NCBI GenBank assembly: GCA_037447655.1
Contig: JBBHKE010000030.1
Span: 310,001 to 374,000, forward strand
Direction of reading: 5' to 3'
Origin: Zygnema cylindricum
Lineage: Eukaryota; Streptophyta; Zygnematophyceae; Zygnematales; Zygnemataceae
DNA: 64,000 nt
A model generated the notes under the pieces. That model was given only the letters and a program-made list of their open reading frames with translations. It had not been told where the DNA came from and did not search any database. Positions 55,106-64,000 of this stretch are shown here, piece by piece. Position numbers and translations under genes: made by a program. Each line of letters starts with the position of its first letter. The first letter of the stretch is position 1.

Positions 55106-56113
55106 TGTTGAAATTATTAGATTTATGTGGTATTTTTTAGGTCTAAATAGTTCAATAAAAATAGGAAAAGAAAAAGGTGGACAGCCTGCCTCCACCTCCT
55201 CTCTCTCCCCACCATACTTGTTGTAGTCACTGAGGGATAGAGAGAGTGGTTGAGCCATGGCTGTCGTAGCTCAGCAGGGAAGACTAAAGAGTGACTTATG
55301 TCACTCTCAACAAAAGGTTAAGTTCGGTAGGACTCGAACCTCTGACCGACAGAGCGCGGCGTAGCCGTTAGCTTTAACGAATGTGTTGTAGAAGTCCGTT
55401 AAGATACATTAGGTTTGATAATTATTTAAATATTGTTAAAATCATGAATTAGATAAACGGGATGGCGAATGAAAGAACATAGAACGAATGTTATATAGTG
55501 CGAACATTATCTCGCACGAAAACAAATGAATCAGACATTTGTTTCGAGGACGGACATTTAATATCGGATTTAATCCAACGACGTATATCACTGCCGAGAT
55601 CGCAGAATGGTCACTTTGGCGTTTATGGACGTGGCATGACATGGCGCCACCTGGAGGGATGACATTTGGTTGCAGGAATTCCGAGGAACATAAGGGCAAG
55701 TTAAAAGTGGACACGCGTCCAATCAATAGCCTTGCCGTACATAGGCCGTACAGAAAGTACATCGGCCATAGTACTTTTCTATACCCTATAGTGATCTGAT
55801 TGGTTAGTACTTTAATAGATAGGGGTTGTGAGAAGGATTTAGGACTTCGACAATTTGGTAGGTAGTAACCTCTCTCCCTTGGAGAGTTTGTATAAAACTT
55901 GGCATCTTTGACACCTTATAATTATTCGGTTGGTTGGCCGTTTTTAGTGAAACTTTTTGCTACAGACTCAAAGGAGTCCAGGTTGTACAGAGGTGCAGTC
56001 AAATTGTCAACTTGCCATCTAGGGCAACAGTGATTGTGGCTTGAAGTGGGTTAGTTAAACACTATCTACTGGCTTCTTTTAATTTGTTGTCCAATGGAGA
56101 ACACAAAATTGCA
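55106..56113 (+). repeat. E6 3' LTR
   Basis: 1008 bp. The stem-loop 55748-55784 has arms CAGAAA/TTTCTA, against CACAAA/TTTGTG in the 5' LTR. An intact TATA-like TATAAAA is at 55891-55897. The end ..CAAAATTGCA is followed by the TSD TCCTC. Confidence 0.93.
55891..55897 (+). promoter_or_regulatory. Core promoter candidate (TATA box) in the E6 3' LTR
   Basis: TATAAAA after GGAGAGTTTG. An equivalent GAGCTTGTATAAATA is in the E7 LTR (62004-62011), and the minus-strand copia-B 5' LTR has TTGTATAAAT near 41492. This would divide U3 from R about 215 bases before the LTR end. Confidence 0.6.
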
Positions 56114-57095
56114 TCCTCCATATAGTGACCCGGCTCCCTACAAAAAAAACAAACCCCCTTTTTCAAAGCTCCCCTTTCTTTTCCTTCCCTTGTCTTTCCA
56201 CAAAAATTGCGATAAGGTTTACATTTGTCTTTCTTCCTCCCATGACCCTTCCGCTCGTCACCATCGTTCCTCTCATCACGCTTCCGCCAATCACCACCAA
56301 CTGTTAGTGCATTCAAGTTTCAAAGTGCTTTCCCTCACAAGATTATCCCCATGGTAATGCTCCAAGTCCATGAAGAGCCATCCATTTCCTGTATACGGTT
56401 AATAATGTTTTCGTACTCATCTGGGAGTTTCATGATTAGTGTGTTAATCTTTCTCTCCTCAGGTTCAATATATCCCGCACTAGCAAGGTGAACATATAAC
56501 GCAGCAATATCATTGCAAAACTTTATCATGCTACTGCCTTTATAAACATAGGCCCTTATTTCTTGTTTTATTAACTGGTGCTTTTGTATAGTCTCACTCT
56601 TATAAATTTGTCTTACTGTTTCCCAGATTTCTCAAGACTTCGTTAGATTTAAAATAGCGATAGCTATGGACTTAGAAACATTTCTAAGTATGAGATGCTT
56701 TGCTATAGTGTTCTTGTACTCCCAAATTCTACTGTCAGTTTTCTCAGTTTTAGTTATAACCCCTACAAGTGGGACTTTATCCGAGAGCCTAGCTCCTCTC
56801 ATCATAGGTGTTCCTTTTCCTTTCTCCCCTTTTCCCCCTTCCATGGCTATGATTTTCCCTTCACCTTCTGTTGCATCTAACATCTGTTGGTTTTCAGGGA
56901 AGCCACAGATGAATCTCCGTAGTGAGCTCCACCAAAGCCAGGTGGCGGACACCTCACTTGTCCCGAAACAATTTCCCATAAGTGCTTTTTGAAATGCAAT
57001 CTCTCCATCGTAAACTCCCTATAAGTGAAGTTTGTTCTATCAAACATAGGCACCCTAGATGGTGGGCCTATAACTTGAAACTGTGAGACCTCCAT
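56114..57095 (-). pseudogene. Copia-C gag, N-terminal part
   Basis: The ATG at 57095 is inside the C 5' LTR: MEVSQFQVIGPPSRVPMFDR, then WEIVSGQVRCPPPGFGG. A frameshift leads to ATEGEGKIIAMEGGKGEKGK and a stretch with LSDKVPLVGVITKTEK. Next come 56529-56335 (MIKFCNDIAALYVHLASAGY, LPDEYENIINRIQEM) and 56316-56116, with an intact CCHC knuckle CFFCREPGHYMEDA (last Cys beyond the insertion). The capsid part is longer than in copia-B. It is interrupted by E6 and continues at 49562. Confidence 0.85.
57063..57075 (-). promoter_or_regulatory. PBS of copia-C
   Basis: AGTTATAGGCCCA on the minus strand after the LTR end ..CAGTTTCA. It has two changes from the half-tRNA-iMet site. Confidence 0.8.
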
Positions 57096-58252
57096 TGGTC
57101 CTCAGAATAGGCAACTCTCAACAAGCTTATCTAGGTAGTGCCACTCCAAGTTTATACAAACCCAAATGATTGTTCCTTTGACAATCAAAACCACAATACA
57201 ACTTCACCCATGTGAAATAAGACTTTATATGTGCTCAATTCCACCATAGAATGCAAAGCTAGAATATGAGTTTTGGACACATTCACCCATTTTGACTTTC
57301 CCTTAGAAATGCAGCCACCCTGGCAGGTAAAAACTCTGACCCACTACAACCGTGTGTAGCCTGGACTCCCTTAAGTGAGCAGCAAAAAAAATCACTGAAA
57401 ATGGTCCACTGAGCGAGTTAATATTAAATGGCAAAGTTTGCCCATTTATACAGATGCTCTTTTGGAGAGAGGTGGCTACCTACAAAAATGTTCTAAGTCC
57501 CAAAACCCCTCTCTAAGCCCTCTAGTAATGAGGTCTGGTTCAATAGCAACAGTGTATTGTACATAAAGGTACAGGTGCTGGTGTACCTTTTGTACAGCCA
57601 TCGTACGACATGACCAAAAAGCCGATAAATGGAATATTCGGATTCATTCCTATAATCCCTAAAGATGCCGCAAGCAAATGTGGTTGTGCCACGTGTTAAT
57701 CGACGTGGTTGTGACCGCAAACTGCCAAAAACATATTCCACGATCTCGGCATTTATCGCGGCCGTCCGGTCAAAATTGACATTTAATTATGGCTGTCGAA
57801 ATTGGATGCGCGATATTTGTTTTGCTATCAAAACAAAAACGCGGTATTTGTTTGGTCATCGTACCGTACTTCGTACTATATAAAATTTTATCTAAGCACG
57901 GCGTACTATTTCTAGTTAAACGAATTAGTCTACGTGTAAACATTTAAATTGTTATCAAACCCCATGTATCATAACACGCATCTTAGCATATAGGTTAACG
58001 TCGCCAGCTACTAGCTAATTTGACGGACGGTAGGTACGAGGATCAATTCCTGGGTCCGTCAATCCCTTTTTGGTAAATATACTAGACACTACTCCTGTCT
58101 CTCTATAAAGCTTAGGCAGCCATGGCTCTAGCTCCGTATCCGGCTTTCAATGACTACAACAAGTTTGAGGGCTTGGAGAAAGGAGTTAGAGACAGACTGC
58201 CTCTACTCTTTTCTATCCAAACCCAGACCTAGAAAATACTTAATTTTCAACA
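57076..58252 (-). repeat. Copia-C 5' LTR
   Basis: 1177 bp, from TGTTGAAAATTAAG (58252) to ..CACAGTTTCA (57076). It is longer than the A and B LTRs but shares their middle (GTAC stem-loop near 57559-57595, a T-arm-like GGTACGAGGATCAATTCC near 58031). It sits inside the integrase of E7; the other flank of C is missing, so a TSD cannot be checked. Confidence 0.88.
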
Positions 58253-59420
58253 TATACCTTCTCTATTATTGGAGTCTTCACAGCTAAGTATGGGAATGAA
58301 GTCTACTTCAAAGCAGATAAGAAGTAGCCAAGGAATGTTTAGGCTTAACCTGAGTAATGAAAAGAATAATGCGTATAATATTACTGTCCCAAACTTGATG
58401 ATGTGGCATAAGAGGTTCGAGCATGTGCATTTTTATAGGCTGAGGGAAATGAAGTAGCTTGGTGTAGTAGACGGCATTCAGTTTGGGGATAACTAAATGA
58501 TGGATGAGTGTAGTGGCTGTGCCGAAGGTAAGGCTCACAGACTGCCCTTCCCCAAAATTGCCACATATAGAGGTGAGAATGTACTAGATTTGGTCCACAC
58601 AAATATCTAGGGACCGGCAAAAGTACCTTCGGTCAGAGGGAAGAGGTTTTTGTTGACAATTAGTGATGACTGGTCCAGATACTCTAGAGTCTACTTTCTA
58701 AAAACTTATTCTGAAACACCAACTTACTTCAAATAATATAAAGCTTGGAGTGAGAAACTGCACGGAACCCCCATTAAGAGAATAAGAAGTGATAATGGGG
58801 GAGAATATACCTCTAACTAGTTTGAGGAATACTTGAGGGATGAGGGAGTTCAACATTAGAAAATTGTACCGAAAAACCCAGAACAAAATGGGGTGGCTGA
58901 GAGGTTGAACTAGACTCTAGGAGATACTGTACGGAGTATGTTAGCTGACAAGAAGATAGGAAAAAGGTTTTGGTTAGAAGCCATGAATTGTGCTAACTAC
59001 ATTAAGAATAGAGTCCTTACTACGGCTGTAAAAGGAATGACACCTTATAAGAGGTGGGTTCGAAGGGAACTATATATTTCTCACCTTAAAGTAATCGGTA
59101 GTTAAGGTTACAGCCTTGACACAGATAGGAAAATTGGAAACTAGATGCTAAAGGGAAACCGGGGTATTTTGTGGGATATTATGAAGATGTTAAGGGATAT
59201 AGAGTCTATGACTTAGCTAAACAAAATATCATTTTGGTAAAGCACCTAGTTGTCATAGATGAAGGGAAGTCATTTGATCCTTTCAAATATACCAAGAAGA
59301 TAAGAATACGTTTTGAGTGCGAGAGAGAGGAGGACTCGGATCTTCACAAAAGAGACATGAGGGAAAACATGTTTGCAAATTCAATGGAGATCGAAGATAA
59401 GAGAAATACACCCTGAATCC
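58253..59420 (+). pseudogene. E7 integrase region
   Basis: Starts at GVFTAKYGNEVYFKADK, inside the protease-integrase spacer. The zinc finger HKRFEH ... CSGC is partly kept. Catalytic residues: HTNI* (first Asp to Asn, and Trp TGG to TAG), RSDNGGEYTS intact near 58785-58815, PEQNGVAERLN intact near 58880-58910. Many stops replace Gln (YFK*YKAW, TSN*FEEY, VQH*KIV, LN*TLGD) or Trp. The open C-terminal piece 59171-59416 reads EDVKGYRVYDLAKQNIILV and the DEGKSFDPFKYTKKIRIRF linker. Confidence 0.9.
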
Positions 59421-61228
59421 CCTCATATTCCTATACACTCTGAGGAGATAGAGGAGGAGGAGTCAGAACTGGTTTCCATGGATAAGGGAGCCAATGTGAC
59501 ACTGAGGAGGAACCCGAGACTTCTTTCCATTCCAACTTCAAACTTTGAAGGAGGACGAAGAAGCAACAAAAGACTCCTGAAAAAACAAACTGCTAACAAA
59601 CTAACTATTGTCTCATATTGATGAGCCTCAGTCATACTCTGAGGCAATGAACAGTCTAAAGAAAGATAGATGGGTTAGAGCCATAAATGATGAGATGGCC
59701 TCCATCATGGAAGCAAATACATGGGAGCTGGTGGACTGTCCTTCGGACAGAAAACCAATCAGGTGCAAATGGGTATTTAAACTGAAACTGAACACAAATA
59801 ATACCATTGAGAGATATAAGGCTCGATTGGTAGCAAAGAGGTTCACCCAAAGAGAGGGGATAGATTATGAGGAGACCTTTGCTCAGGTGGTTCGGTTCCC
59901 TTTAGTAAGAATTCTCCTCAGTCTAGTGGCATCGGAAGACATGGAAATACATCAAATGGATATTAAGACTGCCTTCCTCAATCATGAGCTAGAGGAAGAA
60001 ATCTTCATTTGGCAACCAGAGGGGCTTCTAGATGAAGGAGAGGAGAGCAAAGTTTGCACACTCATAAAGTCCTTATATGGACTAAAGCATGCTCCTAGAC
60101 AATGGACTAACAAACTAGATGAGTTTCTCACCGGTCAAGGATATATGTAGATCAACTCTGACCATTCTATTTATATGTTTGAAGATAAGAATGGTGTTAT
60201 TTTCATTGCAATTTATGTAGATGATTTGCAGGTGTTAAGTAAATCTATAGAAATGATCAATAAGTTGAAGAAAGATCTTAGAATCACATTTGACATGAAG
60301 GATTTAGGGGAGGCAAAATATGTTATGGGAATTCAATTGGAAAGAGATAGAGGGAAAAAAATTATTAGACTTACTCAAAAAGAGGGTATAGGGAAAATGC
60401 TTGAGAAATTCCAAATGGAAAAGGCAAACAGCTGTACCACTCCCATGGACACGAAGAAAGTAAGTGATGGGAGTGTATGAAGAGGAGTGATAATCTCAGA
60501 TGATCAGATGAACATAGAAGAGAGAGAGTTTATGAAGTCTATTCTTTACAAGCAGGTTGTAGGAAGTTTCATCTACTTTATGAATAGTAGTAGGCGAGAC
60601 ATATCGGCCGCAGTTGGCGTCCTCAATAGGTGTCTTAATGATCCTAGGAAGAGAGATTCAAAGGAAGCCAAGAGAGTCATGAGATATCTACTAGGAACAA
60701 GGGATTTATGCCTACATTTGGGAGGGGAGCACAGTGACATCTGTATTTAAAGTGATGCCAGTTATGGGGATGCAGCTATGAGAAGATGCACTTCAGGGTA
60801 TATGTTGTATGTGGGAGAAAGTGTTTGCTGAAAGAGTAGGAAGAAACAAAAGGTGGTTGCTCAGTCCACTATGGAGGCTGAGTATATGGCAACTTGCTTT
60901 ACTGTGAAAGAATTGATGTGGGTCAAATCTTAGTCACAATAACTGAGGTATATGAAAGAGGGAGTGCATGAAGTGTTATGCGATAATTAGGCTGCCATTC
61001 CAATTGTAGGCAATCCAAAACATCACTTTAAGGCTAAACATATAGACATAAGATTGAGTTTCGTGAAGGAAAAGGTTGATAACAAAATTGTGAATCTTTT
61101 GTATAGGGCTAATGGGGAAATGGTAGCTGATATAATGATCAAACCTGTGCAACCTCCTAAGTTAAAATATTGAAGAGAAAAATGTGGATTAACAGACAAA
61201 TTGCAATTAGACTAGAAAAAAATGGGAG
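59421..61228 (+). pseudogene. E7 reverse transcriptase and RNase H
   Basis: The reverse transcriptase spans 59608-60480, with one TAG at 60148: INDEMASIMEANTWELVDC, GIDYEETFAQVVRFPLVRI, HQMDIKTAFLNHELEEEIF, SLYGLKHAPRQW, catalytic box YVDD at 60214-60225, DLGEAKYVMGIQLERD. RNase H spans 60487 to about 61210: QVVGSFIYFMNSSRRDI, an Asp block I*SDASYGDA broken by TAA at 60748, STMEAEYMATCFTVKELM, and CDN*AAIPI with TAG for Gln. This is the most complete reverse transcriptase among the plus-strand B relatives. A weak purine tract AAAAAATGGGAG precedes the LTR. Confidence 0.9.
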
Positions 61229-62225
61229 TGTTGAAATTAATAGATTTAGAGGGTATTATCTAGGCTTGAATACATTAAGTAAAAGCGGAGGTAGTCTGCC
61301 TCCACCTTCTCCCTCTAGCCCCCAAACTTGTTGTTGTCACTGAAGGTGAGAGAGAGTGGTGGGACCATGGTTGCCTTAGCTACACAGGCAGGACTGTAGA
61401 GTGACATAAGTCACTGCTAACAAAAAGCTTGAGTCCGATAGGACTCGAACCTCCTACCGGTAGAGCGAGGCGTAACCGTCAGCTCTAACCGGTATGTCAT
61501 AGAATTTCGTTAGAGTATATAGGGTTTGCCTTCTATTTAAACATTGTTAAAAAACCTTAATCCGATTAACAGAATTAGAGATAAAAAGCATAGAGAAAAA
61601 TTGTAATAAAGTGCAAACCAAGAACCCGCACGGAACAAATGTACCGGACATTTGTTTTAAACGGCTAATATTAAAAGTCGGTTTATATCCAAAGGCACGC
61701 ATTATCACCGAGATCCCGAAATGGCCGCTTTGGCGGTTATCAGGCATGACATGACCTGGCGCTAAGTGGCACGATAAAATTGGAAAGCGGGAATCTCGGA
61801 GAGCATGAAAACAATTCTGAAGGAGACAGACGTCTGCTCTATGGCCTTCTCGTACAGAAGCCGTATAGAAAAGACATCGACCATAGTACCTTTCTGTACT
61901 CTACAGTCCTCTGATTAGTATGTACATCAGTAGATAGGGGTTTTGAGAGGGGTTTAGGACTTAAAGGATTGAGGAGGTAGCCGCCTCTCTCCGAATGAGC
62001 TTGTATAAATATTGGTATCTTTGCGACATGATAATTGATTGCCTGGTCGACCATTTTCAGTGATTCTTTTTGCTGCGGACTCAGGGAGTCCAAACTGCAC
62101 AAGGTTGCAGTGAGATTGTCTATTTGCCTGTTTGGGTAGCAGCGGTTCTAGTTGAAGAAGGGTTAGTGAAAAACTATTTAGAGGCTTCTCGAATTCTGTA
62201 GTCCAATGGGTGACACAGAATTGCA
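61229..62225 (+). repeat. E7 3' LTR
   Basis: 997 bp, TGTTGAAATTAATAG to ..CACAGAATTGCA. The antisense tRNA-like stretch is at about 61430-61505, with the B-box complement GGACTCGAACC at 61441-61451. The stem-loop is near 61860-61900 and TATAAATA at 62004-62011. It abuts E8 gag sequence (CAAATTC..), so E7 is inserted in E8. Confidence 0.9.
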
Positions 62226-62590
62226 CAAATTCACAAACAAGAAAATTGGAAATGGTCACAAGCTGTAGGTTTGATTTTAGTTGAAGAGTCTAATTTACAA
62301 TAAATGGGAGGTGGTCCATCAGTTCAAGCTTTGTCATCTCAATATCAAAAAGCAAAAATTACTAATCATGGGAGCTATGATGAACCTAAGGACAAGACTT
62401 ATTACTATTGTTATAAATGAGGGCATTTTAAGCGAAATTCATATATCTATCTCAAAGAGATCAACAAAGGAAAGATGCATGTTAAACAACAAAACTAGGG
62501 AGGAGTTCTTCTAAGCGAAAAGGAAGAAGATACCGAAGTGGCATCATTTCTAGAGGAGTTTGTTTGAATGAAAAAACAAGGGAAGACTCA
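62226..62590 (+). pseudogene. E8 gag, C-terminal part
   Basis: Starts mid-gag at the E7 junction: NWKWSQAVGLILVEESNLQ aligns with the SSWKWNIAVRMILVQENTME block of copia-B gag. Degenerate zinc knuckle: YYCYK*GHFKRNSYIYLK (last Cys lost, one stop), near 62400-62450. Several stops are present. E8 belongs to a different copia lineage from A, B and C. Confidence 0.75.
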
Positions 62591-62935
62591 TTATTTTTCG
62601 GATGGATCATGGATTCAAGAGCAACTGCTCATATGTGCAAAGACAAATAACTTTTTGTTTTTGTTCAAGGAATAGCTCCAACAAAAATTTCTTGCGGTAA
62701 TGGAGCTAGTGAGATATCTACAGCTAAAGGAAAAGTTATTTTGCATGTAAAGATAGGAAGTGATACAATCAAAAGAATTCTAAAAAATGTGTTAAATATT
62801 CGTAGCTTTACAAAGAATTTGTTTTGTACATTAGTTCTAGCCAAAAGGGGATTTAAAGTAATCATGGAAGAAAGTTGACAAATTGTCAATAAGAATGGTC
62901 AAACGTTTGTAGAAGGCAATCTACGTGAAAACAAT
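62591..62935 (+). pseudogene. E8 protease
   Basis: The active-site block reads GWIMDSRATAHMCKDK (DSGAT changed to DSRAT) at about 62600-62648, followed by a TAA and a frameshift. Downstream KGKVILHVKIGSDTIKRIL, VLNIRSFTKNLFC and LAKRGFKVIMEES match copia protease and spacer order. Confidence 0.8.
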
Positions 62936-64000
62936 ATGTTTAGGATGATCATGGGAAAGAATACTCAACATTTTGGACTGTACTCCCGAGAGTTGTCTGA
63001 TCACGAACTGTGGCATAAACGTTTTGGTCATGTAAACCATGATAAACTGAATAAGATGTATAAAGATAAAGTGGTAGATGGCTTAAAGTGTTCAGTCACA
63101 TCAAATATTTGTGATGGTTGTGCTCTCGGAAAAATACACAAATTAGCTTTTCCAAAAGACAAGGCCAGTAGAGCAGACAGAGTCGTAGAAGTAATTCACT
63201 CAAATGTATGGGGACGCGCCAAAAAAGAGTCACTCAATAAGAAAAAGTATATGGTTACTTTTACAGATAATTGATCTAGATGTAGCATGGTATATTTTAT
63301 TCAAAACAAAGGAGATTTTTTTTCAAATTTCAAGAATTCAAGGCATTGGTGGAAAAAAAACAATGAGTATCAATATTATAAATACGAATAGACAATGGAG
63401 GTGTTTTGCTGCATACCTGAAAGAACAAGGAATTCATCATCAGCTAACTGTTCCCCATACACCTGAACAAAATGGAGTAGCAGAACGACTCAACAGAACC
63501 TTGACAGAAAGTGTAAGAAGCATGCTGGCAGACAAAAGAATGAAATCAAAATTTTGGGCAGAGGCATTTAATTGTGCGAATTATATCAAGATCAAAGTAA
63601 GAACAAAAGCCGTAGAAAATGGAAAAACTCTATATATGAATTGTTGACAAAAAAACGACCAGATGTTAGTCATCTACGAGTTTTTGAAAGCAAAGTATTT
63701 TATCTAGATAATGATCAAACCAAGTGGAAAATGGATCCAAAGGGAATGCCTGGAATCCTAGTCGGATTTGATGAAAACGCAAAAGGATATAAAGTATATG
63801 ATTAACTTACTCATGATGTCAAGGTAGTAAAAAATATGAAAATCAAACATGAAGGAAAAACTAAAGACCTATTTCAGCAAATTATTACTCCATCATACAA
63901 AAGTACATTTTACTAGAGAAAGATAATAAGAAAATTAATGAACCAAACCAGGTACAAAGGAATGATAACAAGACATCAAATAATACAAAAACTTCAAATG
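62936..64000 (+). pseudogene. E8 integrase (runs off the window)
   Basis: A 112-codon open stretch (62936-63274) holds the intact zinc finger HKRFGH ... CDGCALGKIHKLAFPKD and the first catalytic block HSNVWGRAK (Asp to Asn). After a TGA at 63272 and a frameshift, 63370-63647 reads EQGIHHQLTVPHTPEQNGVA and ERLNRTLTESVRSMLADKRM with the Glu kept; the second Asp region is altered (TNRQWRCF). Then SHLRVFESKVFYLDNDQTKW and GILVGFDENAKGYKVYD to 63805, and a degraded tail to the edge. Confidence 0.88.

Larger units (their letters stand above)
49563..56113 (+). mobile_element. E6: full-length copia-B element, TSD TCCTC
   Basis: 6551 bp with two LTRs of 1007 and 1008 bp, a PBS, gag, protease, integrase, reverse transcriptase, RNase H and a purine tract, flanked by TCCTC (49558-49562 and 56114-56118). 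It is inserted in the gag of the minus-strand copia-C element just after its zinc knuckle. The LTRs differ noticeably and the coding region has many stops, so the insertion is old. Confidence 0.93.

Noticed and set aside
58253-61190. Alternative genetic code in which TAG/TAA mean Gln (ciliate or dasycladalean type)
   Set aside because: Many stops do sit at conserved Gln codons, but TAG/TGA/TAA also replace Trp, Arg and Tyr, frameshifts are common, and pol ends at a conserved TAG. Decay explains the pattern.
62226-64000. E8 as the autonomous partner of TRG
   Set aside because: E8 is a different copia lineage and could in principle supply enzymes, but its LTRs and PBS are outside the window, so nothing links the two.

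Overview
The window is eukaryotic nuclear DNA made almost entirely of nested, decayed LTR retrotransposons of the Ty1/copia (Pseudoviridae) superfamily. I see no cellular gene, rRNA, true tRNA gene or CRISPR array. The pol order (protease, integrase, reverse transcriptase, RNase H), 5-bp target-site duplications (TSDs), TG...CA LTR ends and purine tracts are all legible. The primer-binding site is GGTTATGGGCCCA, the Drosophila-copia type that pairs with the anticodon arm of a half-molecule of initiator tRNA-Met. The species cannot be named. The sequence fits a repeat-rich, AT-leaning genome, and CG dinucleotides are not strongly depleted.

Layout. Copia element E1 (+) starts at the left edge (1-971) and resumes at 42284-44085. 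It is split by a copia-B element on the minus strand (972-42283; TSD GGAAA/AGAAA). Inside the B RNase H lies a 33.9-kb copia-A composite (2374-36270; TSD ACAAG). The composite holds two head-to-tail A bodies sharing a central LTR, plus about 6 kb of foreign DNA (29409-35207) containing a TIR element and copia-C and copia-B debris. The second A body is split by a 16.7-kb minus-strand array (11054-27756; TSD ACCTT). The array has five LTRs alternating with four gag-only internal units, here called TRG. One TRG LTR carries a further LTR-like insertion (26138-27601; TSD GTTC). A solo A LTR (37063-38131) interrupts the B reverse transcriptase.

To the right come a chimeric junction (E1 LTR, a second TRG-like LTR at 44769-45513, element E5 at 45514-48528), then an internally deleted copia-C element on the minus strand (48529-58252). 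C is split by a full-length copia-B element E6 (49563-56113; TSD TCCTC). Next is E7 (58253-62225), with the gag-pol remains of another copia lineage, E8, from 62226 to the right edge.

How the parts relate. Every pol region carries stops and frameshifts, so no autonomous element in the window looks active. TRG and C keep LTRs, PBS, purine tract and a gag, but lack protease, integrase and a complete reverse transcriptase, so they would have depended on enzymes from other copia elements. Where the leader is preserved, the gag start codon lies inside the 5' LTR and the PBS falls within the gag coding sequence. The observation I rank highest is the TRG tetramer. Its two outermost LTRs are much more alike than the inner ones, which suggests that a pre-existing multimer was copied and inserted in one event.
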